Part shown: in pieces, positions 14,795-27,200 of the stretch
Position numbering within the stretch: position 1 is the stretch's first letter
Layout: each line of letters starts with the position of its first letter
Source of the DNA: an uncultured Verrucomicrobiota bacterium
Lineage (GTDB): Bacteria; Verrucomicrobiota; Verrucomicrobiia; Limisphaerales; JAJXZI01
Reading direction: 5' to 3'
NCBI GenBank assembly: GCA_903847485.1
Contig: CAINDV010000502.1
Span: 1 to 36,380 of the forward strand
DNA length: 36,380 bases
The notes under the pieces: generated by a model
Seen by the model: the letters and a program-made list of their open reading frames with translations, nothing else
The model's database searches: none
What the model was told of the DNA's origin: nothing
Made by a program: the position numbers and the translations under genes

Positions 14795-17728
14795 GCTGGA
14801 CGACTTGGCCAACACGCACCAAGACTTCTGCTCGCCGTGGCCATGCTGCTGGCGGTGCCGCTGGCGCAGGCCCAGCAACCCGACCCGATTTGGTTCACCA
14901 CCAACAACGTGCTGGTGCCGCCGCAGCCCTACGCGCCGCAGATCAACGCGCTGGCTTTTGTGTGCGACAAGCAGTTCATCCTGAATAACTACTCGACCAA
15001 TAGTATCACCTATAGCGGCGGCTTTTATTCCGGCTTCCAGGCCGAGGCTTTCCGCACTGCCAACACGCTCAACTGGACGAACACCGGCACCCTCACGTCG
15101 CTGACGGGCTTTGACTTTCAAACCGGGCCGGATGGAGTGTGGAACACGGAGGGTCCCCGGATGGCCTCGACATTTGTTAACACTAGCCCGGGTTCGATCA
15201 ATGTCGGCACCAATGGCGGATCGTACTATCTGCCGTTGTTTGGTTTATTCGGCAACTATTTCGGGAGCGCGGCGCAACTCCTCATCTCGGCGACCAATGT
15301 GGTCAACCGCAGCCCCATCAACATGGGCGTCAACACCCTCCTGAGCATCACCGGCGACGACGTGGACCTGAGCCGCAGCACGCTCTCGATGGAAGGGTTC
15401 TCCTCCAGCCTGTTCTTTTCGACCGATGGCATGTTCGACGGTTACTGGGGCGTGGGGACTAACAGCATGGATCCGGTGTTCGATTTTGAGTTCCTCCCCT
15501 ATTGGACGCCGTATCACGTCGTGACCAACCGAAACTACTTCCTGGATTTCATCCAGTTGGCATTCACCGACGCCGATTTCTACCTTAGCGAGTTCACCAT
15601 CAACACCAACCGCAGCTCGCTGAGCGTGTTCCTTAACAACCCCAATCCCGCCATCAACAACCGGGTGTATTTTTTCAACGGGAGCGATGAAATCATCGTG
15701 GAGTGGAACTGGCTGGGCACCAATGTGACTACCGGGCTGAGAGAAACCAACTATCTCTACTTGTACGATTACCCGGCTACCGGCACGAACATCGTCTGGG
15801 CCAACGGCACCTATGGCGGGTTGACGACCTACATACCGAACGGCTTCCAGTTCAGTCGCTCACAGCAACCGCTGGTGACTGGCCCGGGGGCACAGACCAC
15901 CTCGCCGCTGGGCGTGTTCGACAATGGCGTGGTCACCAACGCTTACATAGCCTACCAGGCCATCTTTAAGCCCTACACCACCGACCCCGGCCAGATCTTT
16001 GGCCAGTCCGAGACCAACCTGCCGGGCCGGGTGGAAATCACCGGCAACCACACCCTGAATCTGAACCGGACCCGGATCACCGCCAATAACTTCATTTCGC
16101 TCTCCGCGACCAACCATTTCCTGGGTAGCAGTAATGCGGTCATCGCCGCGCCGTTCATCAGCCTCAACCTCACCAGCACCAACGGGACGCTGGTGTTGAG
16201 CAATACGGTCGTGCCCACTCTGGCGCGTCCCGAAGGCACGATCAGCCTGTGGAGCGGCCGCTGGACCAACTCCCCAGCGAACTCCAACAAATTCCACGTT
16301 CTGTTCGTGGACAGCCAGTTGGTGACGTTCTCCAAGCCTATCGCCGTGGACGTGATTCTGACAGCCACGAATGTCTTGATCAGTGACGCCATGAACATTC
16401 GCAGCAACCTGTTCATCACGGCCAGGAACCTTACCTTGACCACCAACCCGCCCGGCGCCCCCTCGCTGGCTGGCACTATCAACCTGCTTTCTCCCACCTT
16501 CCCCAGTTGGCAGCACCTGGCGCCGAACCTCCAGAATTTCACCAATAACGGCAGCCTCACGACGCCTAACTTTGATGGGTTTGCCGGCTACCGGATGCCG
16601 CCGTACTATCCCACCACTTATGTGGAGCCTTACCTGTCCATGGTGAACCGGGGGACGATCACCAATGACGGTGCCGACATCTGGGCCAACTACTTCGTGA
16701 ACGGCGGCGCGGTGAATGTCGGCAGCGGTGCCCTGTCTGTCCGGGCCGGGCAGGCGTTGCTGACCAACGGCATGTTCCTGGCCTCCAGCGGGAACATGGA
16801 TATCGCGGCGAACACCCTGGTCATCAGCAACCATAACCTGACGGTGGGCGTCGCGCTCACTCTCGGCGCCGTCAGCCTGCTGGATGACGGTTCCGTGGCG
16901 CAATCGGTGGCGTTGGTGACCAACAAGAACACTTGGCGGGTGGGTTACGGCTTCAGTCTGACCAACCAACCCGCCGTCGGCAGCCTGTTGGCCACGACCA
17001 TCAGGGATACCGCCCCGGCGCTGGTGGACGTCGTGATCCCCCATGTTTGGCCGGGCGTGGACCGCGGGGCCGTCCCGCTGGGTTACACGACCAACTGCGC
17101 CATCGGCCGGCTGATTCTTAACAGCGCCCAGCCGTGCCAGTTCGTCTTTGCCGGCACGGGTCTGAGCAACGCGCTATATGTGGACTCGCTGGAATTATTT
17201 GGGACCGCCACCACCCGCGACGACAACGGCGACGTGACCGCCCTCGACATCGCGCCCAACTTGGTCATTTACTACGCTCAGGCGCGGATGAATGGCCTTT
17301 CGGTGGCGGAGAAACTGAATCACCGCAACAACGACCGGCTCCGCTGGGTCAGCACCTATGCCGGCTATTACAGTTCAACCAACATTCTCTATCCGGACGG
17401 CAAGGTCTATGCCTTCAACGCCGCGCTGGCCGCGAGCTGTAACTATGACTCCAACGGCAACGGCATTGCCAACTGTTCGGATCCCACGCCGATCTTCGTG
17501 CTGGAGCAGTTCACCGCCGCGATCACCTCGAAGGCGGTGCAGTTGGGTTGGAATGTCAACGCTGGCGGGCTGGGTACTAACACGGTTTATTACACGCCGA
17601 CGCTGACGCCGTCCAACTGGCAGGTGCTGACTCAATTTGTGTCCGGGCCGGGCCGGCTCGGGGCCAGCGACGTGATAGGGAGGACCAACCGGTTTTACCG
17701 GGTGAACGTCTCTGTGCAGCAGCCGTGA
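14753..17728 (+). CDS. Large secreted beta-helix-like protein with C-terminal beta domain (open frame from 14579)
   Basis: Signal-like RLLLAVAMLLAVPLAQAQQ; Asn/Thr-rich stacked beta segments (GRVEITGNHTLNLNRTRITANNFISLSATNHFLGSSNAVIAAPFISLNLTSTNGTLVLSN); DSNGNGIANCSDPTP loop then a terminal domain ending RTNRFYRVNVSVQQP. Start uncertain because upstream codons lie in repetitive elements. Confidence 0.75.
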   Translation: MRACRTARPEPRPAAGRLGQHAPRLLLAVAMLLAVPLAQAQQPDPIWFTTNNVLVPPQPYAPQINALAFVCDKQFILNNYSTNSITYSGGFYSGFQAEAFRTANTLNWTNTGTLTSLTGFDFQTGPDGVWNTEGPRMASTFVNTSPGSINVGTNGGSYYLPLFGLFGNYFGSAAQLLISATNVVNRSPINMGVNTLLSITGDDVDLSRSTLSMEGFSSSLFFSTDGMFDGYWGVGTNSMDPVFDFEFLPYWTPYHVVTNRNYFLDFIQLAFTDADFYLSEFTINTNRSSLSVFLNNPNPAINNRVYFFNGSDEIIVEWNWLGTNVTTGLRETNYLYLYDYPATGTNIVWANGTYGGLTTYIPNGFQFSRSQQPLVTGPGAQTTSPLGVFDNGVVTNAYIAYQAIFKPYTTDPGQIFGQSETNLPGRVEITGNHTLNLNRTRITANNFISLSATNHFLGSSNAVIAAPFISLNLTSTNGTLVLSNTVVPTLARPEGTISLWSGRWTNSPANSNKFHVLFVDSQLVTFSKPIAVDVILTATNVLISDAMNIRSNLFITARNLTLTTNPPGAPSLAGTINLLSPTFPSWQHLAPNLQNFTNNGSLTTPNFDGFAGYRMPPYYPTTYVEPYLSMVNRGTITNDGADIWANYFVNGGAVNVGSGALSVRAGQALLTNGMFLASSGNMDIAANTLVISNHNLTVGVALTLGAVSLLDDGSVAQSVALVTNKNTWRVGYGFSLTNQPAVGSLLATTIRDTAPALVDVVIPHVWPGVDRGAVPLGYTTNCAIGRLILNSAQPCQFVFAGTGLSNALYVDSLELFGTATTRDDNGDVTALDIAPNLVIYYAQARMNGLSVAEKLNHRNNDRLRWVSTYAGYYSSTNILYPDGKVYAFNAALAASCNYDSNGNGIANCSDPTPIFVLEQFTAAITSKAVQLGWNVNAGGLGTNTVYYTPTLTPSNWQVLTQFVSGPGRLGASDVIGRTNRFYRVNVSVQQP

Positions 17729-17793
17729 GATAGCTAAAACAGAAAGCAGAAAGCAGAAAGCAGACACGAACATGGGCGAATCGCATCTTTGTC

Positions 17794-17863
17794 GGAGCGC
17801 GGACATTCCTGTCCGCTTGGGCGGTGGCCCGGCAGCGGAAGCGGACAAGAATGTCCGCGCTCC
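17794..17863. repeat. Near-perfect 25-bp inverted repeat (type E)
   Basis: ggagcgcggacattcctgtccgctt (17794-17818) / aagcggacaagaatgtccgcgctcc (17839-17863), 24/25 complementary, 20-nt loop. Confidence 0.95.
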
Positions 17864-17975
17864 CATTCACGGGCTTTCCTGGAGTCCGACAAAGATGAGA
17901 TGTGCCTCACGCCATGGCATTACGGTGGGACTGATACACGGCGGCTGGGCTGAACGCAGACCCGATGGGTGCCGC

Positions 17976-18190
17976 TTAAACCCGTTCTCCGAAGTTGAGC
18001 CGGGGGTTCGCCGTAGCGCAGGTTGGCAACCTGCTGTATCGCCGGCTGATAGCCGGCGGACTGACCTTCTTCTCGGCGCGTCGGAAATAGTGCGCGGTTT
18101 CCGCAGGTTGCCAACCTGCGAAACAGCAGGCTGCCAGCCTGCGCTACGGGCCGCCAGCAGCGAGCCGACTTCGGAGTTCGGGTTAAACGC
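17976..18190. repeat. Nested multi-palindrome element (type F)
   Basis: Main arms gtagcgcaggttggcaacctgctgt (18013-18037) / acagcaggctgccagcctgcgctac (18123-18147), 23/25 complementary; inner gccggctgatagccggc and gcaggttgccaacctgc; imperfect outer arms ttaaacccgttctccgaagttgagc / gacttcggagttcgggttaaa. Confidence 0.9.
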
Positions 18191-18209
18191 AGATTTTTAT
18201 TGAAGTGAT

Positions 18210-21200
18210 ATGCAAACACGCTTAGTTAGGACGATCAAGTTTCTGGCCGGGTTGGCCCCGCTGGCGATGGTGCTGGCCGTGGGCCAGTTCATCTCCACCG
18301 CCAGCGCGCAGCCGGCCAACGACAATTGGGCCAACGCCGAATTGCTGCCGGGCGATTTCGGCACGTTGGACGGTGACAGCACCGGGGCCACGGCCGAACC
18401 CGGGGAGCCGAACCATGCGGGTTACCCGGCCGCGTCCAGCGTCTGGTACAAGTGGATACCCACCGTCACCGGCCCGGTCCAGTTGGACACCTTAAACAGC
18501 AGCATAGATACCGTGCTCGCGGTATACACAGCCCCGACTCTCGGCACCGAGCTGTCCGGCCTCAATTTCGTGGTCGCCAATGATGACATCAACGCGAGTT
18601 ACTCGGGTTTCTACGCGCCTTGGATTGGCCCGAGCGGGGTGAAGTTCAATGCGCAGCAAGGTGTTACTTACTACATCGCCGTGGATGGCTATGCGGGAGA
18701 GTCCGGGCCGTTTTCCCTCGGTTGGGCCTACCGCTCGGCGGGGGTGTTCCGGTTTTCCGCGGACGCCTATGTCTGCACCGAGCGGGAGTCGGCTAACCTG
18801 AGCCCGACCACCTACCCCAGCACCGACGGGCTGCGGGTCACCGTCACCCGCGACATGGGCAGTGTCGGCCGCGTGGCGGTGACGTTTGCCACCGTGGACG
18901 GCACGGCGCTGAGCGGGCTGGATTACTACGCCACAGACGCCACCTTGGTCTTCGATGATTTCGAAATGAGCAAGAGTTTCGAGATTCCGATCTTTGACGA
19001 TTTTGGTTTTTGCCTGGACAACCGGACCTTTGAGGTGGTGCTGACCTCGGTGGAGCTGGATCCTGAGGAAGCTATGGCCAACTCCATCCTGCCGCCACGC
19101 ATCAACCTGGCGCATAGCGATTCGGTGGTGACCATCCTCGACGTGGACTCTGACCCCTTCGATCGCGACCCCATGAACTGTCCGACGTGGTTCAGTGTGG
19201 TGAACTTGTACCGGTCCAATGTGCGGACGACGGACACCATTGGCTCCGTCGTCGTCTGGGTAATGCGCACTGGCGGCGGCATGGCCTGCATATCAAACAG
19301 CATGTGTGAGGTGGAGACGCACTACAGCATTGACAGCATCGCGCCCAAGGATCTCAACCTTTTGGATAACATATTCTCCTTGGCCGCCGGCTCGGATTAT
19401 GCCGTCCCCGATCCCGCCACCGCGCCGCCGCAGGGGGTGACGCCGCATTTCATGCCCGTGACCGGCACCTTGTCCTGGGGCAGAGGCGATTATGATCCCA
19501 AGCCGATTGTCATCCCGATCTACACCAACCAGTTGCCGCACTTCAATCTGGACTTCATAGTCAAAATCTTTTCCCTCGACCACGGACCTAATCCGTATGA
19601 CGGTATCATCGGCAATTCCTCGGAGATGACGGTGACCATCCTCTACGATGCCTCTCCCGCCGGGGCCTTGGACAGCAGCTTCAATCCGGATTACAACCGC
19701 TATACCGAGCCGCCGTATAACAGCAAACCCGGCACCGACGGCACAGTGTATTCCATCGCCGTGCAAACGGATGACAAAGCCATCGTCGCCGGTCATTTCT
19801 CCACTTATGATACCATCGCCCGTTATGGCATCGCCCGTGCCAACGTGGATGGTTCGCTGGATACTTCGTTCAATCCCGGCAGCGGAGTGGCCGTGCAACA
19901 AGGTGACTTCATCAGCACGGCCGTGCTACAGCCGGATGGGAAGGTGCTGATAGGCGGTAGTTTCTATTCGTTCAACGGGATTCCGCGCTATCGCATCGCC
20001 CGGCTCAACCCGACCGGTGCCTTGGACATGGGCTTCAATCCCGGCCTGGGGGCCGATGGCACCGTCTGGGCGGTGGCACTCCAGGCCGATGGCAAGGTGG
20101 TAATCGGCGGCGAGTTCACCTCCATTGACACCACCAACCGGAGCTATATCGCCCGGCTGAACGCCAACGGCTCACTGGATACGACCTTTGATCCGGGCGT
20201 CAGCGGTCCCAATGGGAGTGTGCAGACGCTGTCGGTGACGCTGGACGGGAAGGTCGTAATAGGTGGAATGTTCACGATGGTCGGCGACTCGAGCCGGAAC
20301 CGTATTGCGCGCCTGAACTCCGATGGCACGTTGGACACCAGCTTTGATCCGGGCACCGGGGTGGACGGTCCGGTGTACGCCGTGGTGCTGCAACCGGATG
20401 GCAAGGCGGTGATCGGCGGTGCCTTCACGTTGGTGATGGGGAACGACCGGCAGAACCTCGCGCGGCTGAGCACCGATGGAACCTTGGATCCGTCCTTTGT
20501 GACCGGCACCGGGGCGGATGACACTGTGTATTCAATTGCTGTGCAGAGCGACGGGACGCTTTACCTGGCTGGGGTGTTCACCTCCATCAACAGTACCCGG
20601 CGGGTTGGCGTTGCCCGGTTGCTGCCCAACGGCGATGTAGATACCAGTTGGCTGGACACGGCTTACAACCAATTCGCCGGGCCGTACAAGCCCATTTGGA
20701 ATCCAGAAGTCAATCCGAAGGACTTCCTGTTTGCCACCGCTCTGCAAAGCGACGGCAACGTGATGGTGGGCGGCAGTTTCTCCTATATCGGCGGAGGCCG
20801 GATGATCTCGGCGGTGCAGACCAACATGGCGTACCCGGTGGACACCTCAGTGGGCCTCTCCCGCGCGACGTTCCGCTCCCGGGCCAACGTGGCGCGCTTG
20901 TTGGGTGGGAGCACCGTCGGCCCGGGCAGCATCAGCCTCGTCACATCCAACTACTACGCCAACGAGAACATGGGCTTCCTATTCGTCAAACTGGCCCGCG
21001 ACCACGGCACCCTTGGCCCGATCCAATCCACCTTCTCCATCCCGCCCCGCGCGCCCGGCCCCGGCGTGGGGCAGAGCGGAGTGGACTATGTCTATAACCG
21101 GGTGAATGACCCGCTGTTTTTCAGCAGTTGGGACGCCACCCGCATGTTGAGTGATGGCGTCTATGGCACCAATGTTCTCACCCACAGCGTCGTCTCGAAC

Positions 21201-24200
21201 CTCTGGGTGATTGGCACCGAGGCCGACGTGTATGTCACCGTGCTGGACCGGGCCGGCTTCCAGGGTGATCGCTTGGTGCCGTTCCAGTTATCCATGCCCA
21301 GCATGAGCGACGTGTTCTATCTCGGCGGCGAGAACATTCCCTGCGCCAGCGCGGTCGCGGAAAATGCGGGGGTGCTGTCCATAGCGGAGAATGATGTCCG
21401 GCCAGGCGTAATCGGTTTCAGTGTGGCCACCTATTCAGTAAATGAAAACGGCACCAATGTTACCATCACGCTTACCCGCACCAACGGCAGCTTCGGCCGG
21501 GTGACGGCGCGCTACGCCACCAGTAACGGCACCATCCCGGTGGTCGCCATCGCGGGCGTGGATTACGTCGGCGTCACCAACACTGTCACCTTCCAGGACG
21601 GCGAAACCACCCGCAACTTCAAGATCACGATCAAGGACGACTTTCTGGTGCAGCCGGCGGATAAGACGGTGAACCTATCTCTGTTCGCGCCCGGCAACGG
21701 TGCCACGGTGGGACTGAGCAACGCCGTGTTGTTCATTGTGGACAACGACTACCACCCGGGGCGTCTCAACTTCAACCCGGATACCTACGCTACCAACGAG
21801 TTAGCCGGGACTGTCACCGTGACGGTGCTGCGCACCGGCGGCAGTGAGGGCACCATGGATGTGCAGTATCGCACCGTCAATGGCAGCGCCATCAGCGGGG
21901 TCAACTATCTCGGCGCGACCAACGCGCTCCATTGGAACAACAACGACTCCAGCCCGCGCTATATCTCCTTCCCGGTCATACATGATGGCTTGGTGACGCC
22001 GGATAAGACCTTCCAGGTGCAGCTTTACAGCCCGCAGGTTGTGGGCACCAATGCCCCGCAGGCGCTCGGCCTCCACACCAACGCCGCCGTCACTCTTATC
22101 AACGAGGATTTCTACGGCACGTTCCAGTTCACCGCGGGCGAGTATTTCGTGGATGAGCGGGGTGGTTACGCCACGATCACCATCCAGCGCGTCAATGGCA
22201 GCGCGGAGAATGTCACCGTCAATTTCACCACCTTTGACAGCGGCGGCGGGGCGGTGGCGGGCTTCAATTACGTGGCAACTAACGGAACGCTCTTCTTCGG
22301 TCCGGGCGAGGTCGCCAAGTCCTTTGCCGTGCCTGTCATCTACCAATCCTCGGCGGGCGGGGCCGGGCCGTACGGCGCGATGGATTTCGGGGTGGTCATC
22401 AACGGTGTGGTGCCGGGCGGAGCTATGGTGGGAGCCACTAATCCCACCACCGTGCATATCATTGACGCCGAGCTGGTGAACGGGCCGGCGGGGTCGCCCG
22501 ATCTCTCTCTCAATGTGGGGGTCGGCGCGAACACCGATGTTTATACCGTGGCTCTGCAACCGGGTGGTAAGATCGTGGCGGGCGGCAGTTTCACCACGTT
22601 CCAAGGCCCCGAACATGGGCGCTTGGTTCGCCTAAACCCGGACGCCACGGTGGATGTGGAATTTATGCCCAACTTGGTGGGCGCCAATGCGTTGGTCCGC
22701 ACTGTGATCAGCCAGACCGACACCCGGCTGGTGGTCGGCGGCGCGTTCACGACCATGAACAGTGTCAACCGTAACTACATCGCGCGATTGAACTATGACG
22801 GTTCGCTCGACACCGGCTTTAACCCCGGCTCCGGCGCGGACAACCCGGTTTATGCCCTGGCGGAAACCTATGTGAATGGGGCGCGCAAGATCTTGCTCGG
22901 CGGCGATTTCACTAAGTTCAATGGTGTGCCGCGCGCCGCCATCGCCCGGCTCAACGATGACGGCACGCTCGACACAGCGTTCCAGCCTGGCCTCGGGGCC
23001 GAAAAGGTCGTCTATGCCCTTGCCGTGTACCCCACTAACACCCTTAACGGCGGCAAGGTTCTTATTGGCGGCGATTTCGTCAGCGTCAACGGCGTGCCCT
23101 ACCAGCGCATCGCACGGCTCAACGTGGACGGCTCAGTGGACGCCACCTTCAACCCCGGTCTTGGTGCCGACGCCGCAGTGCGCGCCATCGCCCTCCAGGC
23201 GGACGGCGGCATCCTGATTGGCGGCTCCTTCACCAATGTCAACGGGGTGACGTTCCACGGCATCGCCCGGCTTAGTCCGAATGGCGCTCTCGATCCCAAC
23301 TTCACCCCGCAGCCAGGGGCCAACGGAACCATCTTCTCCATCGCGGTGCAAGCCGACCAACGCATTGTGCTCGGCGGCGAGTTCACCACTGTCAGCGGCG
23401 TCACCCGCCACCGTATTACCCGCTTGCAGCCCAGCGGCAAGGTGGATCCGACCATCAACTTCGGCCTGGGCGCTAATAACTTCATCAACGCCATCGCGAT
23501 CCAGCCCGATCAGCGGATAGTCATCGGCGGCGGTTTCACCGAATTCAACGGCCGCCCGATGAACCGCCTCGGGCGCGTCTTTGGCGGTGCGCTCACGGGT
23601 TCCGGCAGCTTGGAATTCACCGCGCCGGCCTATAGCGCCCGGCAGAGTCAGACCAACACTTTCGTCTCTGTGCGGCGCTTGGGTGGCACCAGCGGCCTCA
23701 CGCCCGGCGGGGATGTCTCGGTGCTCTTTGCCACCTTGGACGGCACGGCGGTGGCTGGCCGGAACTATGTGGGGGTGACTAACACCCTCGTCTTCCCCGA
23801 AGGCGAAGTGTTCCTCTCGTTGCCCATCGAGCTGTTGAACAACCTGCTCATTGAACCCGACCGCATAGCTAACCTGACCCTCTCCACTCCCTTGCCTCCG
23901 GGCGGGCCGGATTTGGGACCGCAACCTACGGCGACATTGACGATCATCAACGATAACAGCGCTGTAAGTTTCTCCGCGGCCACTTATAGCGCCACCAAAG
24001 GCAGCGTGGACAATGCGGCCAGCATCCAGATCGTCCGCAGTGGCTACCGGGCCAGCACAGTGGCGGTGGATTTCATAACCACGACCAACGGCACCGCCAT
24101 CGCCGGCGTGGATTACCTTCCGGTTACCAATCAAGTCACCTTCCTGCCGGGGCAGGTGACGGCGACGGTCAAGATTCCCCTCCTCACTAACAACCTGGTG

Positions 24201-27200
24201 CGCGGCAACCAGACCGTGGCGCTGCAGCTCCCCGTAGCTTACGGCGCCCTGCTGTTGGACCCGACCGCAGCGACGCTGACCATCGTGGACACCACGACCG
24301 CCCCGGGCACGCTGACCTTCTCGGCGCCCGCTTACTCTGCGCTCGAGGACCAGGGGGCCGCCACGATCACCGTGTTGCGCACCAATGGGCAAACGGGCGT
24401 GGTGACGGTCAAGTTCTTCACGCTTCCCATCACGGCGGTGCCGGGCGTGGATTATACGCCTACCAATGGCACCCTGACCTTCGGTGATGGTGAGACCGTG
24501 AAGAGTTTCAGTGTGCCCGTCATTAACAATGGCGTCGTCGGGTCGGACAAGTTTCTGATGCTGGTGCTGACCAACGTGACCGGCGGGGCGACCCTGGCTG
24601 GTTCGGCCACCGCGCCGCTGACCATCGTCGAAAACAACCGGGGCTTCGCCCTCTCCAGCCCCGTCTATGTGGTCAACGAGGGCGACGGCGTTGTGTCGGT
24701 GACCGTGCGCCGGCTGGGGTCCACCAATGGCTTCCTGTCGGTCACTCTCAGCACCACCAATGGGACGGCCATCGCGGGTGTGGACTATGCCGCCGCGAAC
24801 GGCCCGCTGACTTTCCAACCCGGCGAGGCGTCCAAGCTCATCACCATCCCCGTCACGTTGCGCCCCGGCATCCAGGGCGATCGGACCTTCTATGTGCGGT
24901 TGTCCAATCCGACGCCCGGCGCCAACATCGGCGATCCTTCGGTGGCGACGGTCTATATCCTGGACCAGGACACCGGTTTCAGCCTTACCAACACGACCTT
25001 CTCCGTCTTGAAGAGTGCGACTAACTTGCTGGTCACTGTCTTGCGCACCAATCCGAACACCGGCACGGCCTCGGTCATGTATGCCACCAGCGACGGCACG
25101 GCCCGCGGCGGCGTGAATTACACGCCGGTGCTCGGCACGCTCGACTTTGCCAACGGGGAGGCTTTCCAGACCTTCACCGTCCCGATTCTGAGCAACAACA
25201 TCGTGGAGGGCGACCTGACCTTCAACCTACAACTAACCTCCACCAGCACCAACGCCTCGCTCGTGCCCCCGACACAGGCGGTCGCTACCATTGTGGACGA
25301 CAACGCGGGGTTGCGCTTCTCCGCCGCGAACTATCTCATCAGTGAGAGTGGGGTGCGGGCTACCATTGACGTGTTCCGGGAGAACTACACCAACAGCAGC
25401 GTCAGCGTTGCTTTCAGGACCTTGGATGGCACCGCCAAGGCCGGGCAGGACTATGTCGCCACGAATGGGACGCTGTTCTTCACCAATGGCGTTACGCATG
25501 GCTCGTTCACCGTCACGATCATTGATAACACAGTTATCCAGGGCAACCACTCCGTGCTGCTTAGTCTGGCCAACCCTGTCGGTGCCGCCGCGCTCGTCAA
25601 TCCCAGCGCCGCCACGCTCACCATTCTCGACAACGACGGCAGCCTGATCTCGCCCGCCGGCTCGGCCCTGATCGCCGAGAGCCAGTCCCCGGCCAATAAC
25701 GTCATTGACCCCGGCGAAACTGTCACCCTGCTGCTGGCCTTGCGCAACACCATCGGCGCTGATACGACCAACCTGACCGCCACCCTGCTCGCCACGAACG
25801 GCATCACGGTGCCCAGCGGCCCGCAGAGTTACGGCGTGCTGACGCCCGACGGCGCGGCGGCGGCGCGGCCGTTCACTTTCACGGCGGGCGCGACCAATGG
25901 CCAGCGCATCACGGCCACCCTCGTGCTCCGGGAGGGCAGTCTCAGTCTGGGCACCGCGGCGTTTGTTTACACGGTGGGCAACACCAGCCGCTCCTTCACT
26001 AATAACACCCCTATCACGATTCCCAGCTACGGAGCGGCCACGCCGTATCCTGCCACCAACGCCATCGCGGGCCTCAACGGCGAGGTCAGCCACTTGACTC
26101 TCAGCCTGACCAACCTTAGCCACCAGTACCCACCTGACATCAACATGTTACTGGTTTCGCCGGCCGGGCAAAAGGTCATCGTCATGCGCAACGTGGGCGG
26201 CTCGATCCGGGTGACCGACCTCTACCTTACCCTTGATGACGCGGCGACGAATGCGCTGCCCGCCGGCACCAATCTGACGAGCGGCACCTTTAAGCCCGCC
26301 AGCTACGGTGTTAGCTTCGATCTCGGTGCGTACCCGCCGGCGCCGGCCATGCCTTACAGCAACGCCCTTTCCGCCTTCAACGGCAGCAATCCCAACGGCA
26401 CCTGGTCGCTCTATGTGGTGGATAGCTTGGCCCCGGACGGCGGTAGCATCGGCGCTTGGTGGCTGACACTCAACACCGCCAGCCCGGTGGTGCCTTCGTG
26501 CGACCTTTCGCTCAAGCTCCTGGTCGCGCCGAGTTCGGTGGTGCTCACGAGCAACCTTACCTACACACTCACCGTCACCAACCACGGCCCGGGCACCGCC
26601 ACCAGTGTCGCTGTTACCAACGACCTCCCGGCGGGTGCGGCGTATCTCTCCGCTGCTCCGAGCCAAGGCACCGTCGCCACCAACACCGGTGGGCAGGTCG
26701 CCTGGAGCGTGGGCACTCTCGCCATCAACGCCTCCGCCACGCTGACCATCTCGGTGAAGACGATTGCCGCCGGCCAGCTTACCAATGTCGCGGTGGCCAC
26801 GCTGGCGCAGTCGGATCCCAATCTGGTCAACAATATTGCCGCTGTGGTTGCCACGGTGACGACTCCGGCCGCAGATCTCGCGCTTGGGTTGATGGACGCG
26901 CCGGACCCGGTTTATCTCACTAACGCGCTTACTTACTCGATTGCCGTGACTAACTTCGGTCCGGCCACTGCCACCGGCGTGACTGTTACCAACACGCTCC
27001 CAGCCGGCGTGACTTATGTATCCGGCGGCGCCAGCCAGGGCACCGTGACCAATCTGGCCGGCACCGTTACTGGCCATCTGGGCAACATGGTCAGCGGCGC
27101 CCAAGCGTCCATGAGCATCTTGGTCCGGCCCACAGTGGCCGGCACGATCACCAGTACCGTCGGCGTCTTTTCGGGGGTGTTCGATCCTTTCAAGGGCAAC

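Noticed and set aside
17794-18190. tRNA or structured housekeeping RNA
   Set aside because: Strong hairpins but no cloverleaf, anticodon arm or CCA-type 3' end; better explained as REP-like palindromes. No tRNA or rRNA was found by eye in the window.
17772-18203. 143-aa ORF between large genes
   Set aside because: Consists almost entirely of palindromic elements E and F; translation of repeats, not a convincing gene.
23133-24818. 561-aa minus-strand ORF
   Set aside because: Antisense to Calx-beta/delta-60 repeats; repetitive because the coding strand is repetitive.
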